The notes: generated from the sequence alone by a model not told the origin. 64,000 nucleotides of DNA from Desulfolutivibrio sulfodismutans DSM 3696 (GCF_013376455.1 NZ_CP045504.1:372001-436000), one strand, 5' to 3'; counted from the stretch's first letter, positions 7,895-16,831 are shown. A program made the numbers and translations.

Positions 7895-10800
7895 ATGTCA
7901 TCCCTCGACCTCTTCGACCCCCTGGTCGCGGCCTGGTTCCGGGAGCGGCTGGGGACGCCCACGGCCGTGCAGGCCGAGGCCTGGGAGCGGGTGGCCCGGG
8001 GCGAGCATGTGCTGGTGGCGGCCGAGACCGGCAGCGGCAAGACCCTGGCCGCCTTCCTGCATGTCATAAACTCCCTGTTGACCGGCGGGATGCCCACGGG
8101 CGGGCTGCGGGCGTTGTATGTCTCGCCGCTTAAGGCCCTTGGCGCGGACGTGCGCGAGAACCTGGCCGGGCCCCTGGCGGAACTGCGCCGTCGGTTCCAG
8201 GCCGCCGGACGGGCTGTCCCCGAGGTGCGGGTCATGACCCGCAGCGGCGACACCCCCCAGTCCCAGCGGCGCACCATGGCCCGCCGTCCCCCCGAGATCC
8301 TGGTCACCACCCCGGAAAGCCTGCATCTTCTGCTCACCTCCCTTGGCGGCCGGGCCATGCTTGGCGGGGTGCGGCTGGTGATTCTCGACGAGATCCACGC
8401 CGTGGCCGGAAACCGGCGGGGGACGCTTGTGAGCCTTGGCGTGGAGCGGCTGGCCTTCCTGTGCGGGGAGTTCCAGCGGGTGGCCCTGTCGGCCACGGCC
8501 AGGCCCGAGGAGGTTCTGGCCCGGTTCGTGGGCGGCTACCGGCTCACGGGCGATGCGGGGCATCTTGCGCATACGCCGCGTCCCGTGTCCGTGGTCCGGG
8601 GAACCCCGGTCAAGCCGCTGACGGTGACGGTGCGGGTTCCCGAGCGCACAGGCGAGCGCACCCCGGGGGATTTTTACGAGCCCTATGCCGCTGCCTGGCG
8701 GGAGATGCTTTTCGCCAACCGGACCACGGCCTATTTCATCGACAGCCGCCGGTTGTGCGAGAAGGTGGCCAGGCTGATCAATGCCGAGGCCGATCCGCCC
8801 CTGGTCTATCCCCACCACGGCTCCCTGTCCCGGGAGGTGCGCCGGGCCGTGGAAAAGCGCCTCAAGGCCGGGACGCTGCGCGGCGTGGTGGCCACGGGGT
8901 CGCTGGAACTGGGCATTGATGTGGGCGATCTGGACGCGGTGGCCCTGATCCAGACCCCGCCGTGCATTTCCGCCGCCGTGCAGCGCGTGGGCCGCTCGGG
9001 GCACCGGGTGGGCGCGACGCGCCAGGGCGTTTTTTTTCCGCTGTCCGACCTGGAGACCGCCCTGGCCGGGGTCATGGCCCGGGCCGTGGCCGCAGGCGAC
9101 ATTGAGGACATCTCCGTGGTCATGCGGCCGCTCGACGTCCTGGCTCAGGTGATCCTGTCCATGACCGCGCACGAGGCCGTGTCCGTGGACCGGTTATTCG
9201 AGCAGGTACGCTGCGCCGCCCCCTATCACGATCTGCCGCGCCGCCAGTTCGACCTGGTGCTTTCCATGCTGGCCGGGCGCTACGGCGAGTCCCGGCCCCG
9301 GGAGCTGGCGGCCAGGGTGTTCCACGACCGGGTGGCGGGCACGGTGCGCGCCCGGCCCGGGGCGGCGCTGGCCATTTACGCCTCGGGCGGGGTGATTCCG
9401 GATCGGGGCACATTTACTGCCCGGGTGGCCGGGGAGGGCCCGTCCCGGGGGGTGGTGGCCGAACTGGACGAGGAATTCGTGTTCGAGGCCAGGCTGGGGC
9501 AGGCCTTTGCCGCAGGCGGCCAGGGCTGGCGCATCGAGCGCATCACCCCGGCCGAGGTGCTCGTGTCCCCGGCCCCGGCCGCGTCTGCGGCCCCGCCGTT
9601 CTGGCACGGCGATCAGCGGGGCTGGGACGCCCATTTTGCGTCCCGGGTGGGGGAGTTCTTCCAGTGGGCCGAAGAGCGCCTGGGGCGTGGGGCCGGTGCG
9701 GACGATCCGGACTTTCTGGCCGATCTGGCCCGGGACTATCACCTGGAGCCCCATGCCGCCCGGGTGCTGGCCGGGGCCCTGGCGGCCCAGCGGAAGGCGA
9801 CCCGGGCCCCCCTGCCGCATCCGGCCCACATCGTGGTGGAGCATACGGCCACGGGCCCGGGCGGCGTGCCCGGGCGGCAGACCATCCTGCACATGCCGCT
9901 TGGGCTTCGCGTCAACCGGACCATGGCCCTGGTCCTGGAGGCGGCCTATGCCGACAGGCTGGGGCAGGAGGTGCGCAGCCACGCCGCCAACGAGGGCGTG
10001 GCCCTGGTCTGTCCCGACGCATCCGGCGACATGGATGCGCAACGGCTTTTTTCCCTGGTGTCCCCGGCCGACGTGGAAGGGCTTTTGCGGCGCAGGCTGG
10101 AGGGCTCCCAGGAGTTCGGCGCGGCCTTTCGCGAGGCGGCCTGGCGTTCCCTGGTGCTTGGCCGGTCGAAGATCGGCAGGCGTATGCCGCTTTGGATCAC
10201 CCGCCTTGCGTCCCAGAAGCTTTTTGCAGCGGTCAGGGATCTTGCGGATTTCCCCCTGGTCATCGAGGCCTGGCGGACCTGCCTGACCGAGCGTTTCGAC
10301 GTGCCCGGGCTGGTGCGGGTGCTGGCGGGTCTGCAAAGCGGCGGGGTCGCCTGGACCGAAACCCGCACCGTGCTGCAAAGCCCCCTGGCCCGGGACATGG
10401 TTTGGCGGGTGGTGGCCGGGTTCATGTACGCCGGGGATCAGTCCGGCTCTCCGGCGGCCACGGGCGTCTCCCCGGATCTGGTGGCCGAGGCGGCGGTCGA
10501 TGCCGCGCTACGGCCCCAGGCCACGGCCGAGGCGGTCGCGCGGCTGGGGGAGCTTGTGCGGCGCACGGCCCCGGGGCATTCCCCGGGGAGCGGCGAGGAG
10601 CTTTTGCAGCATGCCGTGGAGCGGCTGGCCATCCCCCTGGGCGAATGGCAGGCGCTATTGCAGGCCATGTCCCGGGATCACGGGCTTTCCCCGGGAGATC
10701 TGGAGCGCCAGCTTTCGGACAGGCTGGTGCGCATCCCCCTGTCCGGGGGCGAACCCCGGGCCGGGATGCTGGTTGTGGCCGTGGAGAATCTGCCCCGGCT

Positions 10801-11197
10801 ACGCGCAGCGCGGATTTTGGACGGGCCGCCCGCTGCCCCGGTTTTGCCATCTGCGCCGGATGCTGACGAAACGCCCGATCTGGCTGATTTGCCAGAGCTG
10901 TCCGAGCTTGATGACGCGCCGAATGCGGAGGATACGGCCATAGAGGTGCTGGCCGAGTGGCTGCGTTTTTACGGTCCCGTGGACCCGGATTTTGCCTCCC
11001 GGACCCTGGGGCTTGCTCCCGGACGCGGCCAGGCGATGCTTTCCGCCCTGGTACGGGATGGTTCGCTGGTGGTCGGGCGGCTGGTTTCCGGCGGCGGCAG
11101 CGGGGACGTGTGCGACACGGCCAATTTCGAACGCCTGCTGCGCCTTGGCCGCTCCCTGGCCGCCCCCGGGTGCGGGCCGTGCCCCTGTCCCGGTTGA
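7895..11197 (+). CDS. lhr: Lhr-type DEAD/DEAH helicase, N-terminal part (frame broken)
   Basis: 1100 residues covering the helicase core of a large Lhr superfamily 2 helicase, an ATP-driven 3'-5' translocase on nucleic acid implicated in DNA repair. Walker A is AETGSGKT (~residues 43-50), the DEIH box follows LVILDEIHAVAG, SATARPEE is motif III, and the QRVGRSGHR segment is motif VI. The frame ends abruptly at 11197 with an unnatural tail (CGPCPCPG), while the neighbouring frame continues with the expected Lhr C-terminal sequence. Restoring one C in the run of five C at about 11162-11167 would join the two parts into one protein of about 1575 residues, so this is either a sequencing error, a real frameshift or a recoding site. 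Confidence 0.85.
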   Translation: MSSLDLFDPLVAAWFRERLGTPTAVQAEAWERVARGEHVLVAAETGSGKTLAAFLHVINSLLTGGMPTGGLRALYVSPLKALGADVRENLAGPLAELRRRFQAAGRAVPEVRVMTRSGDTPQSQRRTMARRPPEILVTTPESLHLLLTSLGGRAMLGGVRLVILDEIHAVAGNRRGTLVSLGVERLAFLCGEFQRVALSATARPEEVLARFVGGYRLTGDAGHLAHTPRPVSVVRGTPVKPLTVTVRVPERTGERTPGDFYEPYAAAWREMLFANRTTAYFIDSRRLCEKVARLINAEADPPLVYPHHGSLSREVRRAVEKRLKAGTLRGVVATGSLELGIDVGDLDAVALIQTPPCISAAVQRVGRSGHRVGATRQGVFFPLSDLETALAGVMARAVAAGDIEDISVVMRPLDVLAQVILSMTAHEAVSVDRLFEQVRCAAPYHDLPRRQFDLVLSMLAGRYGESRPRELAARVFHDRVAGTVRARPGAALAIYASGGVIPDRGTFTARVAGEGPSRGVVAELDEEFVFEARLGQAFAAGGQGWRIERITPAEVLVSPAPAASAAPPFWHGDQRGWDAHFASRVGEFFQWAEERLGRGAGADDPDFLADLARDYHLEPHAARVLAGALAAQRKATRAPLPHPAHIVVEHTATGPGGVPGRQTILHMPLGLRVNRTMALVLEAAYADRLGQEVRSHAANEGVALVCPDASGDMDAQRLFSLVSPADVEGLLRRRLEGSQEFGAAFREAAWRSLVLGRSKIGRRMPLWITRLASQKLFAAVRDLADFPLVIEAWRTCLTERFDVPGLVRVLAGLQSGGVAWTETRTVLQSPLARDMVWRVVAGFMYAGDQSGSPAATGVSPDLVAEAAVDAALRPQATAEAVARLGELVRRTAPGHSPGSGEELLQHAVERLAIPLGEWQALLQAMSRDHGLSPGDLERQLSDRLVRIPLSGGEPRAGMLVVAVENLPRLRAARILDGPPAAPVLPSAPDADETPDLADLPELSELDDAPNAEDTAIEVLAEWLRFYGPVDPDFASRTLGLAPGRGQAMLSALVRDGSLVVGRLVSGGGSGDVCDTANFERLLRLGRSLAAPGCGPCPCPG

Positions 11198-12618
11198 CGC
11201 CTTTTCTGGCCGCCATCCAGGGGGTTGCCCCCAGAGGCGAGTCCGCCGAGGCCCTTTTCGAGCGGCTGCGGCGGCTGACCTGCCTGTCCCTGCCCGCCAG
11301 CCTGTGGGAGGCCGAGGTGCTGCCCGCCCGGATGGCCGGATATGCACCGGAGATCCTGGACGAGGTGTTGCGGCACGGGGGCCTGTCGTGGCGGGGAAGC
11401 GGCCCGGAGCGCGTGAGCTTTGCCTTTCCCGGCGATCTCGATCTGCTTGTGGCGGACGACGGCCGGGACAGGCCCCCGGTTACGCCCGTGGAAGCGTCCG
11501 GGGATATGCCCGGGGATACGCCTGGAGATTTACCCGGAGTTCTGCCCGGGGTTCTGTCCGGAGATATGTCTGACGGGCTGGACGCGCTTTTCCCCGATCC
11601 CCTGGCCGCCTATGATTTTTCCGCGCTGCTGCGCCGCTCGGGGCTGCGTCCGGGGGAGTTGGCCGCCAGGCTGTGGGCGGCGGTGTGGCGCGGGGAGGTG
11701 GAAAACTCTGCCTTTGAGGCCCTGCGCCACGGCCTGCATCACGATTTTCGGCTACCGGAACTGTCCGTCGGGGGGGCTGGCGGTGGGTCCGGCGGCGGGT
11801 CCGGTCGGCCGCTGGCGGGACTGCCGCCGGGGCGCACGGCGCTTCCCCGGGCTGGCCGGGAGCGGGTCAGCCGGGGACGGCAGGCCTGCTGGCGTGCAGC
11901 CATGCCGCAAACGGGGATGTGGCGGCGCGTGGCCCCGTCCCCGGCCGCACAGGACCGGCTGGAGGCCGAGGAACAGGCCCGGGAGCGGGCCCGGCTGCTT
12001 TTGGACCGCTACGGTGTGGTTTTTCGGGACATGCTGGTCCGGGAGTCGGGGCCGTTTCAGTGGGGGGCGGCGTTTCGGGCCCTGCGGCTTCTGGAACTGT
12101 CGGGGGAGGCCGTGTCCGGACGGTTTTTCGACGGCCCGGCCGGGTTGCAGTTCCTCTCCCACCGGGGGCTGGCGGTTTTCAGGCGGCTGTTCGGCGCGGA
12201 TGCGGATGGCCGCGGCAGTGCCGCCCCGGGCCGGGATGTGTTTTGGCTGTGCGCCCTGGACCCGGCCGCGCCCGTCCTGGCCGGACTCGTCCTGCCCGGG
12301 GAGGGCGCGCCCCGAAGGCCGCCGCGCCGGGCCGAGGGGACGCATCTGGCCTTTTGCGGCGGGGAGCTGGCGCTTGTCTCCGAGGGCCGGGGCAAGGATC
12401 TCTTCATCGGCCCGGGGCCGGACGATCCCGCCACGCCGGAGCTTTTCGCGCCCCTGGCGCATCTGCTGACCCGGCGTGAAAAACCCGTCCGGCGGGTGGC
12501 CGTGGTTCGCATAAACGGCCGACCCGCCGCGACAAGTCCCTATCGCCCGGCGCTTTCGCGGGTGTTCCAGGCCACGGCGGACCACAAGGGCTTAAGCCTG
12601 ACCCTGGGCCAGTCCTGA
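11170..12618 (+). CDS. lhr: Lhr-type helicase, C-terminal part (in the other frame)
   Basis: An open frame that continues the Lhr protein: RAVPLSRLTPFLAAIQG, then LTCLSLPASLWEAEVLPAR, LLDRYGVVFRDML and a C-terminal FQATADHKGLSL region, all typical of the Lhr C-terminal winged-helix and core domains. GTG 11170 is the first possible start, with no ribosome site, so independent translation is unlikely. Residues from about 110 to 137 of this piece are made of four-residue units (SGDM, PGDT, PGDL, PGVL) encoded by tandem 12-bp repeats and appear to be a flexible linker. If the joint at ~11165 is real, this part would be silent. Confidence 0.75.
   Translation: MRAVPLSRLTPFLAAIQGVAPRGESAEALFERLRRLTCLSLPASLWEAEVLPARMAGYAPEILDEVLRHGGLSWRGSGPERVSFAFPGDLDLLVADDGRDRPPVTPVEASGDMPGDTPGDLPGVLPGVLSGDMSDGLDALFPDPLAAYDFSALLRRSGLRPGELAARLWAAVWRGEVENSAFEALRHGLHHDFRLPELSVGGAGGGSGGGSGRPLAGLPPGRTALPRAGRERVSRGRQACWRAAMPQTGMWRRVAPSPAAQDRLEAEEQARERARLLLDRYGVVFRDMLVRESGPFQWGAAFRALRLLELSGEAVSGRFFDGPAGLQFLSHRGLAVFRRLFGADADGRGSAAPGRDVFWLCALDPAAPVLAGLVLPGEGAPRRPPRRAEGTHLAFCGGELALVSEGRGKDLFIGPGPDDPATPELFAPLAHLLTRREKPVRRVAVVRINGRPAATSPYRPALSRVFQATADHKGLSLTLGQS
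11497..11580 (+). repeat. 12-bp tandem repeat coding PGDx/PGVL units in lhr
   Basis: Seven 12-base units, each close to CCCGGGGATATG, read in frame as SGDM-PGDT-PGDL-PGVL-PGVL-SGDM-SDGL. Because the period is a multiple of three, units can be gained or lost without changing the frame. It lies between two folded parts of the Lhr C-terminal region and is likely a variable linker. Confidence 0.7.
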
Positions 12619-12646
12619 TCCGCCCGCGTCCGGCGCGGCCCGGGCC

Positions 12647-13042
12647 TTACGGCTGTCTGCCCTGGCCGACCCGATCCGGGGTGGGGTACATCTTGGACTC
12701 GGTCTTGTCCGGATTTTTTTCCAGATGCCGGTAACGGTTCACGGCCACCCCGGCGAACCGGCCGATGATGGCCGACAGGTCCGAGGCGGTCCACATGGCC
12801 TCAAATTCCGGAAATTCCTGCAAACGGGTGCTGGCGGCAAAGCCCTTGTCGTCCACCGGGGCCAGGGTCAAGTCCTCGTAGGCGGCCGGGAACCGTCCCT
12901 CGAACACCTTGGAGAGCAGGTCGGCCATGGCGTAGCCGAAAAATTTGCGCACGTCCTCGGTGGATTCGGCCAGGCCGAGCTTGAGTCGAAAGGCGGGGAG
13001 CAGATCGTTTTCGATGCGGGTGAAGGAATGTTGCCTGGACAT
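12647..13042 (-). CDS. Conserved hypothetical protein, 131 aa
   Basis: A 131-residue protein of unknown function with no signal peptide and no membrane segment; it is rich in charged helices (SRQHSFTRIENDLLPAFRLKLGLAESTEDVRKFF). ATG 13042 is preceded at 5 bases by a perfect AGGAGG, which is strong support for translation; GTG 13048 overlaps that ribosome site and is less likely. It converges on the Lhr gene (28-base gap) and lies downstream of ispDF in the same direction. I do not recognise a family. Confidence 0.65.
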   Translation of the reverse strand: MSRQHSFTRIENDLLPAFRLKLGLAESTEDVRKFFGYAMADLLSKVFEGRFPAAYEDLTLAPVDDKGFAASTRLQEFPEFEAMWTASDLSAIIGRFAGVAVNRYRHLEKNPDKTESKMYPTPDRVGQGRQP

Positions 13043-13163
13043 GAACACCTCCTGGAAAAAAGGTTGTCCTTTGGCCGAAACGTACCACGCATTCGCCGGT
13101 CAGGGTAGTCGACAGGATATTTCTTTTCCGGAAGCGGTGAAAAACCCGGGGCAGCAGGGAAGA

Positions 13164-14399
13164 TCAGGCCGGGCGCAGGACCGTGGCCAGGGCCACGGCT
13201 TTGATGCCGCGTTTTTCCCCGGTAAACCCCAGTCCTTCCTCGGTGGTGGCCTTAAGCCCCACCCGGGACGGGTCAAGCCCCAAAAGCGAGGCCAGGTTGC
13301 GCCGGATGTGCTCCCGGTGGGGGGCGATCTTGGGGATCTGGGCGATGATGGTGGCGTCCACATGGACCAGGGCCATGTCCGCCCGGGCCAGTTTCATCAG
13401 CACTTCGCTTAAAAATATGCCCGATTCCAGGCCGGAGAGGGCCGGGTCCGTGTCCGGGAAAAGCGTCCCGATGTCTCCCAAGGCCAGGCAGCCCAGCAGG
13501 GCGTCGGTTATGGCGTGCAGGAGCACGTCGCCGTCGGAGTGGGCCAGGACCATGGGGCCGCCAGCGATGGGGACGCCGCCGAGCTTCATGGGCCGGGCGT
13601 TGGCCGCCGTGGTCTCGTTTGGCCCGGCGTAGCGATGCACGTCGTAGCCGTGGCCCACCACGGGAATGCGCGGCGCGGCAGGGGGCGTGCGCCGGGAGAG
13701 CAGGGCCAGATCGGCGGGATGGGTGACCTTGGCGTTGTCCGGCGAGCCTTCCACCACATGCACGGCAATGCCGATGCGCGAGGTCATGGAGGCGTCGTCC
13801 GTGGCCGTGAATCCATCGGCCCGGGCGGCCTCGTGGGCGGCCAGAAGGGAGGCCAGGGCAAAGCCCTGGGGGGTCTGCACGGCCACAAGCTCCTCCCGGG
13901 GCAGGGTCTCCAGGGCCATGCCGTCCGGGGACACCCGGGTGATGGTGTCGGTGACGGCCACCCCGGGGACGACCGCCGCGTGGCCGGACATAAGGGCCTG
14001 GACCACCCGGCCGACCAGGGCCGGGTCGGCGAAGGGCCGGGCCGCGTCATGGACCAGGACGTGGCGGCAATCGGGGGGCAGGGCGGACAGCCCGGCCAGG
14101 ACCGAGTCCTGGCGGCGCGCCCCGCCGGCCACGGCGACCAGCGGCAGTCGCAGGCCGTCGTCTGCGGCGCATTGCCGGGCCAGGGCCGTGGCCTCGTCCA
14201 GACGGTCAGCGGGAAAGACCAGCACCAGCCCGGCCAGGGCCGGACAGGCGGCCAGGGCCTGGGCGGCATGCCAGAACAGGGGACGACCGGCGAAGGTCAG
14301 AAACTGCTTGGGGGCGCTGGCCCCGGCCGCAGCCAGCCGGGAGCCGTTCCCGGCGGCCACGATCACGGCCCAGACATTCGGTTGGGGCGTATTGGACAT
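13164..14399 (-). CDS. ispDF: Bifunctional IspD/IspF enzyme of the MEP isoprenoid pathway
   Basis: A 411-residue fusion. Residues 1 to about 230 are IspD, the CTP-dependent cytidylyltransferase of methylerythritol phosphate, with AAGNGSRLAAAGASAPKQF and VHDAARPF. Residues about 245-411 are IspF, the cyclodiphosphate synthase, with the metal site GYDVHR, HSDGDVLLHAITDALLG and ATTEEGLGFTG. The fusion is common in alpha-, delta- and epsilon-type proteobacteria. ATG 14399 has AAGGAA upstream. The open frame extends beyond this into the RNase P RNA and is not coding there. Confidence 0.92.
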   Translation of the reverse strand: MSNTPQPNVWAVIVAAGNGSRLAAAGASAPKQFLTFAGRPLFWHAAQALAACPALAGLVLVFPADRLDEATALARQCAADDGLRLPLVAVAGGARRQDSVLAGLSALPPDCRHVLVHDAARPFADPALVGRVVQALMSGHAAVVPGVAVTDTITRVSPDGMALETLPREELVAVQTPQGFALASLLAAHEAARADGFTATDDASMTSRIGIAVHVVEGSPDNAKVTHPADLALLSRRTPPAAPRIPVVGHGYDVHRYAGPNETTAANARPMKLGGVPIAGGPMVLAHSDGDVLLHAITDALLGCLALGDIGTLFPDTDPALSGLESGIFLSEVLMKLARADMALVHVDATIIAQIPKIAPHREHIRRNLASLLGLDPSRVGLKATTEEGLGFTGEKRGIKAVALATVLRPA

Positions 14400-14462
14400 G
14401 CTCGGGTTCCTTTCGGGCGTTGCCTGCCGTGGGGCCCATGGGGCCGTGTGGGACTGGATGCG

Positions 14463-14489
14463 CCGCAGGACGGCGGGCGCGTCCTGCGG
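14463..14489. other. 9-bp inverted repeat between rnpB and ispDF
   Basis: CCGCAGGAC and GTCCTGCGG flank a 9-base loop. A run of A follows on the plus strand, so on the minus strand the T-run precedes the stem; it is not a standard terminator in either direction. It might shape processing of the RNase P RNA 3' end. Confidence 0.35.
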
Positions 14490-14499
14490 AAAAAAAGAA

Positions 14500-14869
14500 G
14501 GGAGTCGGACGATAAGCCGGGTTTTGTTCCCCGGGAGACCCGGGGCGGCCATCATTCCTCTAGGACCGGAATTACTCCCGGCCTCAAGCAACCTACCCGG
14601 GGGCATCGGCCGGGCCAGCCTCAAACGCCCCCCTATTTGGTTTTGCTCCGAACGGGGTTTGCCTAGCCGGTCGCGTCGCCGCGACCGCTGGTGGGCTCTT
14701 GCCCCACCGTTTCACCCTTACCTGCGAGGTCGAAGCCTCGCGGGCGGTCTGTTTTCTGTGGCGCTTTCCAGGGATCGCTCCCTCTGGGCGTTACCCAGCG
14801 TCCCGCCCTGCGCAGCCCGGACTTTCCTCCCCGGACGCACGCGTCCGCGGCGATGGCCTGTCCAACTCC
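14500..14869 (-). ncRNA. rnpB: RNase P RNA (bacterial type A)
   Basis: The minus strand shows the conserved RNase P RNA core: a 5' GGAGTTGGACAGGCCATCGC region, GAGGAAAGTCCGGGCT (the universal CR-I), GGTAAGGGTGAAACGGTGGGG, AGAGCCCACCAGCG, AAACCCCGTTCGGAGC, and the 3' GATAAGCCGGGTTTTGT element that pairs back to the 5' end. The RNA is the catalytic part of the enzyme that removes tRNA 5' leaders. The ends are estimated from the terminal complementary segments. It is transcribed toward ispDF and has its own promoter. Confidence 0.93.
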
Positions 14870-14878
14870 CAAATCGTA

Positions 14879-14907
14879 TACATAATGCCGCAACCCGGCC
14901 CGGTCAA
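14879..14907 (-). promoter_or_regulatory. Probable sigma-70 promoter of rnpB
   Basis: On the minus strand TTGACC and TATGTA are separated by 17 bases, and the predicted start falls at the 5' end of the RNase P RNA. Confidence 0.6.
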
Positions 14908-14943
14908 AAAAGCCCGGCGGCGGGTCGCCAAGGCCGCCCGGGG

Positions 14944-15708
14944 CTAGGCCTCCTGGGCTGCCTCGGCCGGGGCCGTTTCAGCGGGTTCCTCGGCGGGCAC
15001 ATGGTTGCTCCAGTAGATCAGGCGTTGGCAGTTGGGGCAGCTTAAAATCTGCACGCCCTTTTGCAGTTCGATAAACGACTGGGGCGGAATGCTGATATGG
15101 CAGCCGGAGCAGATGCCGGCGGTGACCGGGACGATGACCGGGTTTTTCAAGCGCGAGCGGATGAATTCATAGCGTTTGAGCACCGGAAGGGGCACGGCGT
15201 CTCCGGCCTGGCCGCGCAGGGAGGCCAGTTCGTCCAGACGGCCCTTGGCGTCGGACATGCGCGCGTCGAGCCCGGCCTTGGCCGTATCCAGTTCGGCCAT
15301 AAGCGCGGACAGGCGCTCGTCCAGGTCGCGGCGGGCGTCGAGCTGGCGCGAAAGCTCCTCGCTGACGGCGGACTTTTCTTCCTCGCGGGTGCGGTTCTGT
15401 TTTTCCAGATTGTCCATCTCCCGCATCATGGCGTGGTATTCTTTGTTGTTGCCGACCATCATGAGCTTGTTCTTGCTCTTTTTCAGGCGCAGGGAGTCGG
15501 TCTCGATTTCTCCGTCCAGGCGCTTTTGCTGTTCGGTCAAAAACTGGATTTTCTCGCCAAGGACGCTGCCTTCCTCTTCGAGAACCTGCAATTTGGCCTC
15601 CAGAGTGGAGACCTCCTTGGGGGCCGTGGTGAGTTCTTCTTCAAGCAGGACGATTTCGTCGTCGACCTTTTGCAAAACCACCAGTTGTTCGATTTGTTTC
15701 ATGTACAT
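14944..15708 (-). CDS. Coiled-coil protein with C4 zinc ribbon (CdsZ/DUF164-like)
   Basis: A 254-residue cytoplasmic protein made of a long coiled coil (about residues 5-175, e.g. VDDEIVLLEEELTTAPKEV) followed by a zinc ribbon with C-x2-C (CSGC) and a second C-x2-C (CPNC) near the C-terminus, as in the zf-RING_7/C4-type zinc ribbon family. Family members include the chlamydial and helicobacter proteins thought to bind nucleic acid; no enzymatic role is known. GGAG lies 6 bases before ATG 15708. It is 16 bases downstream of the Nif3-like gene, a pairing that is common and suggests an operon. Confidence 0.85.
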   Translation of the reverse strand: MYMKQIEQLVVLQKVDDEIVLLEEELTTAPKEVSTLEAKLQVLEEEGSVLGEKIQFLTEQQKRLDGEIETDSLRLKKSKNKLMMVGNNKEYHAMMREMDNLEKQNRTREEEKSAVSEELSRQLDARRDLDERLSALMAELDTAKAGLDARMSDAKGRLDELASLRGQAGDAVPLPVLKRYEFIRSRLKNPVIVPVTAGICSGCHISIPPQSFIELQKGVQILSCPNCQRLIYWSNHVPAEEPAETAPAEAAQEA

Positions 15709-15724
15709 GGCACGCTCCAAACGG

Positions 15725-16573
15725 TTATTCCGGCTTGCGCCACGTCTGTCCGCCCACAAGACAGGGGGCCAGGGGGTCGCGTCCGGGAAAATGTCGCACC
15801 TCGACCCCCAAGGGGCCGAGTTCTTCCGCAAAAGTGTCGGCCAGAAGCCGCATCATCCGTTCTTCCAGGCAAAAGTGCCCCACGTCCAGCACCGGGATGG
15901 GGGCCTCCAGGGCCTGGTGATATTTGAGATCCCCCGTGACCAGGATGTCCGCCCGGGCCTTTGCGGCCGCCTGGGCCAGATCCGACCCGGAACCGGGGCA
16001 GAAGGCCACCCGGACGACGTTTTCCGGGGGACGTCCGGCCAGGGTGAAAAACGTCCGTCCCGTCAGCCCGGCCAGGGTGTCTAAAAATTCCCCGTAGGGC
16101 AGGGGGGCGGGCAGATCTCCGGCCAAGCCGAATCCCATCTCCCTCAGGCCGTCCGGCAGGCGGGCCGGGTCGGCGTGCCCGGGCAAGGGGCCGGTCGGTT
16201 CGAGGACGCAGACGTTTTTCAGGCCGAAATCCCGCATCGGCCATCCGGCGGGGCCGTCCGGACGCACGTCCAGCGAGGTGTGGGCCGCGTACAGCCAGGC
16301 CCCGCTGGAAAGCGTCAGGCGCAACACCTCGTGGTAGGCGTCCCGGCGGTCGGGAAGACGGGGGGCAAGCAAAAGGGGATGGTGGGTCAGGATGAAACGG
16401 GCGCCCCAGTCCAGGGCAGCCCTGACCGTGGCCGGTGTGGGGTCGAGGCCCACGGCCAGCTTGTCACAGGCATCGGCCGATCCGGCGATCTGGATGCCGC
16501 ATTTGTCCCAGGCGGCGGCGTGGCGCGGATCGGCGGCGCGTTCGATGCGGCGGATGATTTCGGCTATCTGCAT
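15725..16573 (-). CDS. Nif3-like dinuclear metal protein
   Basis: A 282-residue protein of the Nif3/YbgI/DUF34 family, which forms hexameric toroids with a dinuclear metal site; the biochemical role is unsettled. Visible motifs are WDKCGIQI, ILTHHPLLL with the metal-binding histidines, AAHTSLD, and near the C-terminus TGDLKYHQALE and DVGHFCLEE. MQIAEIIRRIE at ATG 16573 is the usual family start; an in-frame GTG at 16606 would add 11 residues but lies in a terminator hairpin. No clear ribosome site is present. Confidence 0.85.
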   Translation of the reverse strand: MQIAEIIRRIERAADPRHAAAWDKCGIQIAGSADACDKLAVGLDPTPATVRAALDWGARFILTHHPLLLAPRLPDRRDAYHEVLRLTLSSGAWLYAAHTSLDVRPDGPAGWPMRDFGLKNVCVLEPTGPLPGHADPARLPDGLREMGFGLAGDLPAPLPYGEFLDTLAGLTGRTFFTLAGRPPENVVRVAFCPGSGSDLAQAAAKARADILVTGDLKYHQALEAPIPVLDVGHFCLEERMMRLLADTFAEELGPLGVEVRHFPGRDPLAPCLVGGQTWRKPE

Positions 16574-16583
16574 GCGCGAAAAC

Positions 16584-16626
16584 AAAAGGCGCTTTCCTGT
16601 GGACACACCTCAAGAAAGCGCCTTTT
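16584..16626. terminator. Bidirectional terminator downstream of tRNA(CAU)
   Basis: AAAAGGCGCTTTC pairs with GAAAGCGCCTTTT across a 17-base loop, giving a 13-bp stem with T-runs on both strands. On the minus strand it ends the tRNA transcript just before the Nif3-like gene. Confidence 0.75.
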
Positions 16627-16699
16627 CACTCCGTAAGGCCGCATCCGGCCTTTTTTCGATTCGGGTCTGGGAGAAACGATGCGCAATGGTTTCCCTTTC

Positions 16700-16775
16700 T
16701 GGTGGGCCCACCAGGATTCGAACCTGGGACCTGCCGGTTATGAGCCGGTGGCTCTGCCAACTGAGCTATAGGCCC
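16700..16775 (-). tRNA. tRNA with CAU anticodon (tRNA-Met, or tRNA-Ile2)
   Basis: A full 76-base cloverleaf: acceptor GGGCCTA/TGGGCCC with encoded CCA, D-arm TAGCTCAGTTGGCAGAGC, anticodon loop CTCATAA and T-loop GGTTCGAATCC. The anticodon is CAU. The acceptor stem closes with a G-C pair, so it is an elongator, not the initiator. Whether C34 is modified to lysidine (Ile2) cannot be decided here; I favour elongator Met. Confidence 0.9.
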
Positions 16776-16802
16776 GATGAAAATGTCTTGTGGGAACTTG
16801 GT

Positions 16803-16831
16803 TTTTTAGCACCGGTATGCTACGTCGTCAA
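16803..16831 (-). promoter_or_regulatory. Probable promoter of the tRNA(CAU) gene
   Basis: TTGACG and TAAAAA are spaced by 17 bases on the minus strand, placing the start about 20 bases before the tRNA. The -35 element overlaps the end of the thioredoxin-reductase-like gene. Confidence 0.45.

Noticed and set aside
11497-11580. CRISPR-like array
   Set aside because: Units are 12 bases, contiguous with no spacers and in a reading frame.
14463-14489. Terminator of rnpB
   Set aside because: Stem present but the T-run is on the wrong side for either strand.
14400-14624. Extension of the ispDF reading frame into the RNase P RNA
   Set aside because: The RNA is conserved structure, and the fusion begins at ATG 14399 with a ribosome site.
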